From Faucicola osloensis_C (GTDB taxonomy: Bacteria; Pseudomonadota; Gammaproteobacteria; Pseudomonadales; Moraxellaceae): 64,000 bases of DNA. This document shows, piece after piece, positions 56,326 to 64,000 of this stretch; position 1 is the stretch's first letter, and every line of letters begins with the position of its first letter. Location: the NCBI GenBank assembly GCA_019353055.1, contig JABAHL010000006.1:62001-126000 (forward strand), read 5' to 3'. A program made the translations under genes and the position numbers. Below the pieces are notes generated by a model. That model saw only the letters and a program-made list of their open reading frames with translations, made no database searches and was not told the DNA's origin.

Positions 56326-57351
56326 CGGGTGTAAGGTCTGCACCGCTTCGATATCAGCCAATACTTCTTGGGACAATACCAAGTCTACGGACGCGATATT
56401 GCTGGCTAGCTGCTCAATGGTGGTTGCCCCAATGATGTTGGCGGTCACAAACGAGCGGCTATTGACAAACGCCAGTGCCATTTGTGCCATATCTAGATGA
56501 TGTTTTTTGGCGACCTCGGCATAGGCTTGGGTGGCTTGTTGCGCTTGCTCATTCAAATAACGGGTAAAATGGCTATAAAGGCTTAAGCGGCTGTTGGCAG
56601 GCTTGTTACCTCCCAAATACTTGCCTGATAATACCCCAAACGCTAGCGGTGAGTAGGCAAGTAGCCCAATTTGCTCGCGGTGACTGATTTCTGCCAGTCC
56701 CACTTCATACAAGCGATTGAGTAAACTATACGGATTTTGTATGGTGATAGGTCTAGCAAGCCCATGTTTATCGGCTTCTGCTAGGTAGCGCATGACGCCC
56801 CAAGGGGTGTCATTGGATAACCCATAAGCGCGGATTCGACCTTTGGTGATTTCATCATTGAGTGCTTCGATGGTTTCCAAGAATGGCGTCAATTGTTTGG
56901 TATCTTGCTGCGCCATACTTTCTGTATAGCCGCGTTGGCCAAAAAAGTTGGTCTGGCGCTCTGGCCAGTGTAGCTGATAAATATCGATATGGTCGGTTTG
57001 CAAACGCTGTAGATTGCTATCTAATGCCGCACGGATGGTTTTTTTATCAAACTTGGTATTGCCACCGCGCAAAAAATCATTGCGAGAGATTTTACTCGCC
57101 AATACCACATCATTTCGCTTGCCTGTCTTGGCAAACCAGCTACCCATAAAGCGCTCCGTATCACCCTGTTTGTCTTTATCAGGGGGTGACGGATACATCT
57201 CTGCGGTATCCCAAAAATTCACACCTTGGGCAAGGGCATGATCCATTTGTTCATGGGCATCCTGCTCGCTGTTTTGCTGTCCCCAGGTCATCGTGCCTAA
57301 GCAAATTTTGGAGACGCTATCGCCCAGTTGTGGCAATGTATCAAATTGCAT
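56311..57351 (-). CDS. Aldo-keto reductase, Tas-like, NADP(H)-dependent
   Basis: 346-residue TIM-barrel oxidoreductase. Catalytic tetrad residues appear in VNFWDTAEMYPSPP (Asp, Tyr), VVLASKISRND (Lys) and DIYQLHWPERQTNFFG (His). RAYGLSNDTPWGVMRYL, IQNPYSLLNRLYEVGLAEISHRE and YSPLAFGVLSGKYLGG match E. coli Tas. The substrate is unknown. The final codons and stop lie within a tandem array whose copies extend 55 bp downstream. Confidence 0.9.
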   Translation of the reverse strand: MQFDTLPQLGDSVSKICLGTMTWGQQNSEQDAHEQMDHALAQGVNFWDTAEMYPSPPDKDKQGDTERFMGSWFAKTGKRNDVVLASKISRNDFLRGGNTKFDKKTIRAALDSNLQRLQTDHIDIYQLHWPERQTNFFGQRGYTESMAQQDTKQLTPFLETIEALNDEITKGRIRAYGLSNDTPWGVMRYLAEADKHGLARPITIQNPYSLLNRLYEVGLAEISHREQIGLLAYSPLAFGVLSGKYLGGNKPANSRLSLYSHFTRYLNEQAQQATQAYAEVAKKHHLDMAQMALAFVNSRSFVTANIIGATTIEQLASNIASVDLVLSQEVLADIEAVQTLHPNPAP

Positions 57352-57737
57352 GCTATTTTCCTTGTGTTTTGCATTATAGTTTTAACCAGCTTGGTGAAGT
57401 GATTGTAGCAAACTCATGGTGATAAAGTCGGTTGCAAATTGTAGTGAGTGCGGCAGGCAGCCGCAATAAACAATTCACCCAAAATAAGGCGGACAAAATT
57501 TTGATTTTTTATGGATTGACATTACAACGCAATAAAAATCAGTTATGATAAAGCGTTTCATTTTAGTTAGAAAAATATTCGAGTGTTGGCGCAGAGTGGG
57601 TTCAAAATTTTTTGCGCTAATGGCAATTTTTATCCTGCATGAATTATTTGATTGTTGATTAATCTGCTTGTGGATTGTGTCACTTTATTGATGTCAAAAA
57701 TATTGGTGTCAAAAATCATTGTAAAAGGTATTCAAGT
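57352..57737 (+). other. Gene-free stretch upstream of the type II secretion genes
   Basis: Divergent intergenic region. TTGACA at 57516 is a -35 candidate but a matching -10 at proper spacing is not obvious. A 15-16-bp duplication, TGATGTCAAAAATAT (57689-57703) and TGGTGTCAAAAATCAT (57704-57719), precedes the gspN start. No other gene. Confidence 0.5.
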
Positions 57738-58562
57738 TTGGCAAGTGTCAATTCATTACGTCCGACAAAACTATGGTGGCTGGTAGGTCTAGTTTTGCTT
57801 TGCTTAAGCTTGGTGATTCAGCTACCTGCAGCGTGGTTACTGCAAAAATTTGCCCCAAACAACCCTTACTTGCAGCAAATATCCGGCAACCTTTGGCAAG
57901 GTCAAGCCAATTGGCAAATCAATGCGCGCCCCAATACGCCGCTGGCGGGTAGTGTCGATTGGCGCTGGCAGCCGTGGCATTTATTGATGGGCAAAGTGGG
58001 TCTAGCGGTTGATATCCGCTCTGGCAAAACCGACTTGCAAGGTGTGGTCAAATTCAATAAAACTAGCTGGCAAGCCAATGATTTCAACGGCAAAATCAGC
58101 CATGACACATTGGCGCAGTTGGTCAGTTGGCAATTACCCGACACACCGATTACCATCAAAGAAGTGTCGATTGAAAAAAATAAGCAAGGTTATCAAACCG
58201 CCAAAGGCAGTATGAATTGGGCAGGTGGCGATTTGGGGTATCCCACAGGCGGCAAAACCTACCTGATTAAACTCCCCACCATGCAAGCCACTCTCAGTGC
58301 AGATAAAGCAAGTGTGCAGCCAATAGCCAACGCCAATGGTATTAATAATAGCAACAAGACAGCGCAAGGTAAAAGCTTGCATTTAGCCCTTACTACACCG
58401 CGAGCCGAGCGATTGGGGGATTTTTATCTTGACCAAGATAATATGATAGATGTGTCATTGACCCAGCGGCTGCTCAAAAATATGCCAGCGTACCAAGGCA
58501 AAGGGGCTGATGACAGTGTGGTGGTGTCCATTCGCCAACCTTTGACCAGTATGGGTAATTAG
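57738..58562 (+). CDS. gspN: Type II secretion system protein N
   Basis: Inner-membrane T2SS component of about 274 residues; GspN has a single N-terminal span and a periplasmic part. Seen: LRPTKLWWLVGLVLLCLSLVIQLPAAWLLQKFAP (span), then ISGNLWQGQANWQI and GSVDWRWQPWHLLMGKVGLAVDI, typical of the family, and a C-terminal beta-rich part. No ATG is available in frame near the N-terminus; TTG 57738 with AAAAGG nine bases upstream is my choice, since TTG 57675 lies before a duplicated 15-mer and lacks a binding site. It is followed ten bases later by gspC. Confidence 0.85.
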   Translation: MASVNSLRPTKLWWLVGLVLLCLSLVIQLPAAWLLQKFAPNNPYLQQISGNLWQGQANWQINARPNTPLAGSVDWRWQPWHLLMGKVGLAVDIRSGKTDLQGVVKFNKTSWQANDFNGKISHDTLAQLVSWQLPDTPITIKEVSIEKNKQGYQTAKGSMNWAGGDLGYPTGGKTYLIKLPTMQATLSADKASVQPIANANGINNSNKTAQGKSLHLALTTPRAERLGDFYLDQDNMIDVSLTQRLLKNMPAYQGKGADDSVVVSIRQPLTSMGN

Positions 58563-58572
58563 AGACGTAGCG

Positions 58573-59598
58573 ATGATAGCAGATATGATAAAAGCCACCC
58601 AGCGTCCCTCGTTAAGCCGTAGAACGGCGACTGGTAAATTTGTGCCGATGGCGGTGGTAGAAAAACTGTATCCTTGGTTGCTATTGGCAGCTATTTTTTG
58701 GTTGGTGTGGCAATTAAGCCAAGCAATTTGGCTGGTGGTTGCACCGCCCAAAGCACCCGCACTCACCCCAATCCCCTTACAGCCGAACTTGGTCGCGCAA
58801 TCTGCCAATAGCAATGCGTTGGATTTTTTTGCGCAGCCAATTGCCCCGCAAGCGCCGGCAGCGACACCCCCAGATATTAAAGTGGTGGGCGTGACCATTG
58901 CCACCCCAAAGAGTCAATCGTATGCAATTTTGACCGCCAATGGTAAAACCTTAAGCTATCGTATCAACGACATGATTGACGGCAGTGGTTATAAACTGGT
59001 CAAAGTCGCAGCCGATTTTGTAATAGTGGCAGATGCCAGTGGTCAAACCAGTAAAGTGCCATTTGGGCAACCATTTTTTCTTGACCAAAGCGAGGCTATC
59101 AGAGCAAAAGCGCAAGCTAATGGTGCGGGAGGCGTGGGTAATGGCTCAAATATGGGACAAACCCCGACACCGAGTTTAGGCGGCGCTGCGCCACAAGCGA
59201 TTGGCGGCGCGCCAGTGGCTACAGGCGATCCCCATGATCGAGAGGATTCTGCGCCCACTATGGCGACGTCAAATGGTGCCAATACCTCGCCAAGCGGTGC
59301 ATCGTCAGCCATTGGCGGGGCGATTCAAGGGCTGCAGCAAAATGCCTCAGGGTATCTAAGCCAAATGGGTGTGGCAGCGACAGGGCAAGGCTATTTGGTG
59401 ACCGATGCGATGTCCGCAGGACTAAAAAACCGATTGGGGCTACAAACAGGGGATAAAGTCCTCTCCGTCAATGGACAAAACGTGGGTCAAAACCCAACGC
59501 AAGATGCCCAGCTACTACGTCAAGTGCAACAAGCAGGACAAGCGCAAATCCAAGTTCAGCGCGGTGACCAAGTCGTGACAGTACGCCAGTCATTTTGA
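58573..59598 (+). CDS. gspC: Type II secretion system protein C
   Basis: 341 residues. It links the inner-membrane platform to the secretin. One N-terminal span (YPWLLLAAIFWLVWQLSQAIWLVV), an HR domain around IKVVGVTIATPKSQSYAILTANGKTLSYRINDMI, a Gly/Ala/Ser-rich linker (about 180-255) and a C-terminal PDZ domain (GQGYLVTDAMSAGLKNRLGLQTGDKVLSVNGQNVGQNPTQDAQLL). The long low-complexity linker between the HR and PDZ domains is unusual in composition. In operon with gspN and gspD. Confidence 0.93.
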   Translation: MIADMIKATQRPSLSRRTATGKFVPMAVVEKLYPWLLLAAIFWLVWQLSQAIWLVVAPPKAPALTPIPLQPNLVAQSANSNALDFFAQPIAPQAPAATPPDIKVVGVTIATPKSQSYAILTANGKTLSYRINDMIDGSGYKLVKVAADFVIVADASGQTSKVPFGQPFFLDQSEAIRAKAQANGAGGVGNGSNMGQTPTPSLGGAAPQAIGGAPVATGDPHDREDSAPTMATSNGANTSPSGASSAIGGAIQGLQQNASGYLSQMGVAATGQGYLVTDAMSAGLKNRLGLQTGDKVLSVNGQNVGQNPTQDAQLLRQVQQAGQAQIQVQRGDQVVTVRQSF

Positions 59599-59681
59599 TA
59601 AAAGATAGTAAAAAGTTACAGACGTCATCGCTACGTGAGACACAAGTCGGTGATATGCGTTAAAAATTGATAAGGTAAATT

Positions 59682-62138
59682 ATGAAATACCCAACCATGC
59701 TAAAGCCACTATTTTTGAGCACGACACTGGCTATGAGTATCAGTTTGCTTAGCAGTGGTCTGTCAGCTGCCCATGCAGCCACTGGCTATAAAGTGCATTT
59801 GCAAGACGCCGATATCAAGGCGTTTATCGACCAAATTGCCACCATCACGCAAAAGAACTTTGTGCTAGACCCACGCATTAATGGCAATGTGACGGTGATT
59901 TCAAATAAACCCTTATCCCGTCAAGAAGTGTATGACTTGTTTTTAGCCGTGATGAAAGTCAATGGCATTGTAGCGATTGATCGCGGGCTGACCACAGAGC
60001 TGGTCCCTGATACCGTTGCCAAGCAAGCAGGGGTGGATGTGGACTTACGGGGTAATACCGCAGGCAGTCAAATGGCGACCCGCATCTATTATCTCACCAA
60101 TACCAATGCCAATGACATCTTAAACGTCATCCGTCCGATGATGCCGCCGTATGCCAATGCCGCTGTGGTGCCAAATGTCAATGCGATTATCCTCTCTGAC
60201 CGCGCCGACAGCCTTAATCAATACGCAAAATTGATTAGCGATCTTGATAGCAATATGAATGACAAGCTGACCATTATTCCGCTGCGTCATGTCGATGCCA
60301 AGCGCATGATGGATTTATTAAGCTCGCTGACAGGTACGGGCGGTGGTACAGCGCCAGCTGCTGCGGGTCAATCAGGACAACCTGCTGTGGCATCAACCGG
60401 TGGCAGCCTGATCAATATCATTGCCGACCCGATTTCTGATAGGCTGCTCGTCAAAGGTAGTGCCGAGATGACAGCCAAAGTACAGCGAATGGTAGAGCAG
60501 TTAGACACCGTGCCGACACAACGTCTCAGTGGGCTTCGCGTGTTTCGTCTAAAATATGCCAGTGCCACCCATATTGCAGAAATGCTACGCGGACTGCTTG
60601 CCTATCAATCCATCAATAGCTCAGGTGACCAAACCACCTTGCAAGCAAGCTCAATGTTTCAATCTAGTAGCGATACCAGTAATAACAGCGCAGCGACGAC
60701 CGCCAATACTGCAGCGTCACCGACAGGCTCGCCGCTTAATACCTCCTCCACTAGCAACACAACGACTGCGCAAAACAACGGCTATCAAGGTCGACCTTTT
60801 AGTATTATCGCTGACCAAACCCAAAACTCCGTCATCGTCAATGCTAACCCAGAGTTAATGGTAGAAATCGAAAACGCTATTAATGAGCTAGATACCCGCC
60901 GTGACCAAGTGTTGATTCAAGCGGCGATTATGGAAATCTCAGGCAATGATACCCAGCAACTTGGCGTGCAATGGGCAATGGGCAATGCCAATAGCGGCGT
61001 AGGGGTGATTAACTTTAATAACATCGGTGCATCTGCAGTAGGTCTGGCATCTGAGATATTAAGGAAAACCCCAGGTACGGCGGCAGCCTCCGTGGCAGGC
61101 GCGCTATTGGGGATTGGTACTAGTAAAACCGATAGTAACGGTAATCGTGAGTTTTATGGCGCGATTTTGCAAGCCATCAATAAAACCAACAATGCCAATC
61201 TGTTATCCATGCCCTCTATTTTGACGTTGGATAACGAAAAAGCCAATATTTTGGTAGGGCAGAACGTGCCATTTGTGACCGGCTCTTATACCACGGCAAG
61301 TAACTCCTCAACCACGCCGTTTCAGACCGTGAGCCGTCAAGATGTCGGTATCAATCTCAATGTCATTCCGCATATTGGTGATAATGGCTCAGTGCGACTT
61401 GAGATTTCGCAGGAAGTGTCCTCCATTGTCGACGGTACCCTCAATAACGTGAGCGGTGTCGTCACCAACAAGAATTTAATCAAAACCACTATTTTAGCGG
61501 ATAACCAACAAACCGTGGCATTGGGTGGGTTGATGCGGGATAACAGCACCTATGGTCAGCAAAAAGTCCCAGGATTGGGTGATGCGCCGATTCTTGGTAA
61601 TTTATTTCGCTCAAAAAGCAAAAACTCGGACAAAACCAATCTGATTGTCTTTTTACAGCCGACCATTTTGCGTAATGGTAGCGCGGTGGCAAGCGTGACC
61701 GAAAAAAGCTTAGACGGTATTCGTACCATGCAACTGGTAATTGATAAAAACGGTACGCTCAAACAAATCCCGCTCAACGTCAACGCCATGTTCCCCAATA
61801 CCAGTACGGTGCAAAATGGCGTCAAATTGCCAACAGACGACTTGGTTACCCCAGCTGAGCAAAGCTTATCAAACACCCCAAGAGTGTATGCCAATGGTGT
61901 CGATATCGTCACGCCCGTGTCAGCAAATGTGTCTCGCACAGGCAGTTCATCGACCACAAGCGTGAGTCGCCAAGCGAACAGTACCGTTACTCAAGCGACC
62001 ATCACCCAAGCGCCCATTACCCAATCTACCGTCACCCAATCTACAGGGCAGACAGGGCAGAGCGCAAAAATAGCGCAAACGCCTGTGGTGATTGCGACCC
62101 CGCCTGCGGTGCAGACCATCACCGTGACAAATCCCTAA
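59682..62138 (+). CDS. gspD: Type II secretion system secretin
   Basis: Outer-membrane channel of the T2SS, 818 residues. Signal peptide to about residue 31 (SSGLSAAHA). N0 domain: YKVHLQDADIKAFIDQIATITQKNFVLDPRINGNVTVIS. N1-N3 repeats: IYYLTNTNANDILNVIRPMM, IIPLRHVDAKRMMDLLSSLTG, FRLKYASATHIAEMLRGLL, with a Ser/Thr/Asn-rich insert around residues 320-365. Secretin core: VLIQAAIMEISGNDTQQLGVQW, ILTLDNEKANILVGQNVPFVTGSY, VPGLGDAPILGNLFRSKSKNSDKTNLIVFLQPTIL. A long Thr/Ser/Gln-rich tail follows. AAGG precedes ATG 59682. Confidence 0.96.
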   Translation: MKYPTMLKPLFLSTTLAMSISLLSSGLSAAHAATGYKVHLQDADIKAFIDQIATITQKNFVLDPRINGNVTVISNKPLSRQEVYDLFLAVMKVNGIVAIDRGLTTELVPDTVAKQAGVDVDLRGNTAGSQMATRIYYLTNTNANDILNVIRPMMPPYANAAVVPNVNAIILSDRADSLNQYAKLISDLDSNMNDKLTIIPLRHVDAKRMMDLLSSLTGTGGGTAPAAAGQSGQPAVASTGGSLINIIADPISDRLLVKGSAEMTAKVQRMVEQLDTVPTQRLSGLRVFRLKYASATHIAEMLRGLLAYQSINSSGDQTTLQASSMFQSSSDTSNNSAATTANTAASPTGSPLNTSSTSNTTTAQNNGYQGRPFSIIADQTQNSVIVNANPELMVEIENAINELDTRRDQVLIQAAIMEISGNDTQQLGVQWAMGNANSGVGVINFNNIGASAVGLASEILRKTPGTAAASVAGALLGIGTSKTDSNGNREFYGAILQAINKTNNANLLSMPSILTLDNEKANILVGQNVPFVTGSYTTASNSSTTPFQTVSRQDVGINLNVIPHIGDNGSVRLEISQEVSSIVDGTLNNVSGVVTNKNLIKTTILADNQQTVALGGLMRDNSTYGQQKVPGLGDAPILGNLFRSKSKNSDKTNLIVFLQPTILRNGSAVASVTEKSLDGIRTMQLVIDKNGTLKQIPLNVNAMFPNTSTVQNGVKLPTDDLVTPAEQSLSNTPRVYANGVDIVTPVSANVSRTGSSSTTSVSRQANSTVTQATITQAPITQSTVTQSTGQTGQSAKIAQTPVVIATPPAVQTITVTNP

Positions 62139-62201
62139 AAATGTCCCATAATGCCAAGCATAATGATACTATTAAATACCCATTAGGAGTAGGAGACTTG
62201 C

Positions 62202-63104
62202 ATGGACAATCAGCAAACTAATGCAGTGAATACGATGAACCTTACCGACAACTGGCAAGGCACTTTATGGCAACTTATTGGGCTGTCACCAGCGTTGGCG
62301 GATTTAACCATTGATATTGATAAAAGCTTAAGCATCGGGCGTAGTGATAGCAATGATTTGGTATTAGCAACCTCACAAATCTCTCGCCAACACGCCAAGA
62401 TTAACCGTATTGGTGAGCAGCTGTATGTGCAAGACCTAGGCTCAAGCAATGGTACCTTTATCAATGGTGAGCGTATCAGTACAGACGCCCATGCTTTGCA
62501 AGCCACCGATGAACTTGCCTTTGCTGACTTGGTATTTTTGGTGGTAAATGCCCCAGTCGATGCACTGGACGATGCTAGTTTTCTCGATGGTTTACAAGAT
62601 ATTGAGAATTTCACACCCACCACTGACATTCATACCCAAACTGAGTTGGATAAATCGGTTGAGCCCATATCACCGAACGCTGAATCCAACACCGCGCCTG
62701 TGATAGATGTCGTTACCACGCAAGATTTTTTACCTAGCGAGCAGCTGAGCAACACTCACGTCGCAAAATCCTTACCCTCTACACCGACAACAGTGGATGT
62801 AGCAAGCGTTGATAACTCACCATCGCCAATACTTAATACACCATCTCAGCCGCCTGTCGTCACTGAGGCAGTGCCAGTACCATCACAGCCCGTTGTCCCA
62901 TCGGTTCAGGTCTCAGCCGTTCAGCCAGCGCAACCATCGCCAGTGAGCACAGTAGACGCTGATGCGATGCAACCTGCGCCAATGAACCATGCGGCAATGG
63001 AGACTGCGCCAACAAAACCTGCGGCAAAGAAAAACGCCACAGTCGCAATCATGATTGTGGTAATCATTGCGCTGATTATTGCATCAGTGTTGTTGATGTA
63101 TTAG
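62202..63104 (+). CDS. FHA-domain protein with C-terminal membrane anchor
   Basis: 300 residues. The forkhead-associated domain occupies about residues 27-98: LSIGRSDSNDLVLATSQISRQHAKI, YVQDLGSSNGTFINGERI, with the phosphothreonine-binding Arg, Ser and Asn residues intact. A long Pro/Thr/Val-rich low-complexity linker (about 130-275) follows, then KKNATVAIMIVVIIALIIAS at the C-terminus, a tail anchor placing FHA in the cytoplasm. It begins 63 bp after gspD with its own AGGAG. A link to secretion or to Ser/Thr phosphorylation is plausible; no kinase is in the window. Confidence 0.88.
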   Translation: MDNQQTNAVNTMNLTDNWQGTLWQLIGLSPALADLTIDIDKSLSIGRSDSNDLVLATSQISRQHAKINRIGEQLYVQDLGSSNGTFINGERISTDAHALQATDELAFADLVFLVVNAPVDALDDASFLDGLQDIENFTPTTDIHTQTELDKSVEPISPNAESNTAPVIDVVTTQDFLPSEQLSNTHVAKSLPSTPTTVDVASVDNSPSPILNTPSQPPVVTEAVPVPSQPVVPSVQVSAVQPAQPSPVSTVDADAMQPAPMNHAAMETAPTKPAAKKNATVAIMIVVIIALIIASVLLMY

Positions 63105-63205
63105 GGTTTAGGTAGCAAATAAGCGGTGCACAGCGCCTAAAATGCGGATTTGAATCATTAAATTTACGTTTTAGCAAAAAAAATGAAAAAAAACTAAAAA
63201 AACGC

Positions 63206-63233
63206 TTGCAAGATTAAAAATATTTGCTAAAAT
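63206..63233 (+). promoter_or_regulatory. Promoter of the tRNA-tuf operon
   Basis: TTGCAA (63206-63211), 16-bp spacer, TAAAAT (63228-63233), followed by a GC-containing discriminator GCTCACC. It lies 22 bp before the first tRNA. Confidence 0.7.
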
Positions 63234-63255
63234 GCTCACCACTTTCAAGCGATAC

Positions 63256-63331
<76 letters not shown>

Positions 63332-63374
63332 TCCTTTAACACATCGTGTTAAGCGTACCTTGAAAGACAACTAT

Positions 63375-63458
63375 GGTGGGGTTCCCGAGCGGTCAAAGGG
63401 GACGGACTGTAAATCCGTTGCGAGAGCTTCGAAGGTTCGAATCCTTCCCCCACCACCA
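63375..63458 (+). tRNA. tRNA-Tyr (GTA)
   Basis: GGTGGGG/CCCCACC acceptor stem, long class II variable arm, anticodon loop CTGTAAA giving GTA, encoded CCA. Confidence 0.96.
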
Positions 63459-63533
63459 TTTACCTGCTATTGTTATCTGAATATTCCCTAATCACGTTAA
63501 CAGTAAGTCCAGTATGCTTGGGCGGGTCGCATT

Positions 63534-63607
63534 GCGGGTGTAGTTTAGTGGTAGAACCTCAGCCTTCCAAGCTGATGGTGCGGGTTCGATTCCCGCCACC
63601 CGCTCCA
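63534..63607 (+). tRNA. tRNA-Gly (TCC)
   Basis: GCGGGTG/CACCCGC acceptor stem, anticodon loop CTTCCAA giving TCC, TTCGATT T-loop, encoded CCA. Confidence 0.96.
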
Positions 63608-63627
63608 TTATTCTAAACCAAAGTTTT

Positions 63628-63702
<75 letters not shown>

Positions 63703-63967
63703 GTTTTATAGAAAATAATTGATAGAAACCAAAAAATAGTTGAGGCAGCACAGATGTGTTGCCTTTTGTTTTAGCAATAACAAAAAAGTTTGACCATAAA
63801 GATGAAGGCTATGGAAAAAACTTGAAATTTATGTTAAATTTGCTATTTTAGTGACCTAGCAACACTCAAATTGGCAACACCGCACTGGCAATACAGATAT
63901 ACCAGTTGGTTTATAGCTTTGAGCTAGGGTATTGCTAACAGTTTAACAATGATCAGAGGATTAAATT

Positions 63968-64000
63968 ATGGCAAAGGCCAAGTTTGAACGTACTAAACCA
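63968..64000 (+). CDS. tuf: Elongation factor Tu, first 11 codons (cut by window edge)
   Basis: ATG followed by MAKAKFERTKP, the standard start of EF-Tu. AGAGGA lies upstream. Its place after tRNA-Thr-Tyr-Gly-Thr is the classical tufB context, so the same transcript may carry the tRNAs. The remainder lies outside the window. Confidence 0.93.
   Translation, partial: MAKAKFERTKP

Overview
The window looks like chromosomal DNA of a member of the Moraxellaceae (Moraxella/Faucicola/Psychrobacter type; Moraxella osloensis would fit). This is inferred from the protein types and the gene orders pyrG-kdsA-(insert)-eno-ftsB-ispD, gspN-gspC-gspD, uvrA/MFS/ssb and tRNA-Thr-Tyr-Gly-Thr-tuf. No database search was possible. 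Almost everything is housekeeping or metabolic. There is no prophage, transposase or CRISPR array.

Layout. 1-5.7 kb: 5' end of polA (minus), a thioesterase, a TPMT-type methyltransferase, an unknown protein, L-lactate dehydrogenase, a thioredoxin-fold protein and mtgA. 5.8-12.6 kb: polyphosphate kinase, three tiny hydrophilic Cys/Trp-free proteins, miaE and malate synthase G. 12.8-16.8 kb: three tandem porins made by segmental duplication. 16.9-26.8 kb: pyrG-kdsA and eno-ftsB-ispD, split by a copper module (MerR/CueR-type regulator with an in-frame nonsense codon, DUF305 lipoprotein, copZ, copA). 27-36.8 kb: tRNA-Glu, ornithine decarboxylase, a Fur-box PepSY membrane protein, trpG, trpE, trpR, oleate hydratase and a GST. 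36.9-46.4 kb: panE-like reductase, bioD with two overlapping micro-ORFs in front, rpmB-rpmG, a membrane C13 (caspase-like) peptidase, nhaA, a lipoprotein, a LysR regulator and isocitrate lyase. 46.4-56.2 kb: K+ channel, a chalcone-isomerase-fold protein, uvrA, a small AT-rich XRE islet, a degenerate GIY-YIG membrane protein, an MFS transporter and ssb. 56.3-64 kb: aldo-keto reductase, type II secretion gspN-C-D, an FHA protein, four tRNAs and the start of tuf.

How the genes fit together. Malate synthase G and isocitrate lyase, at separate loci, make up the glyoxylate shunt; with lactate dehydrogenase and oleate hydratase they suit growth on lactate, acetate and fatty acids. trpR and trpE share a near-identical 28-bp upstream element, which suggests one repressor controls both. 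The copper genes share a MerR-type promoter with a 19-bp spacer.

The least expected signal is a class of short degenerate tandem arrays (12-17 bp, 2-5 copies) at gene boundaries. I found about fifteen by eye. Many start inside the last codons of a gene and include its stop codon; others end just before the next Shine-Dalgarno. Other points of note are the nonsense-split CueR, the shared trp element, structured leaders (porins, ohyA, rpmB) and the XRE islet with a palindrome on its -35 box.
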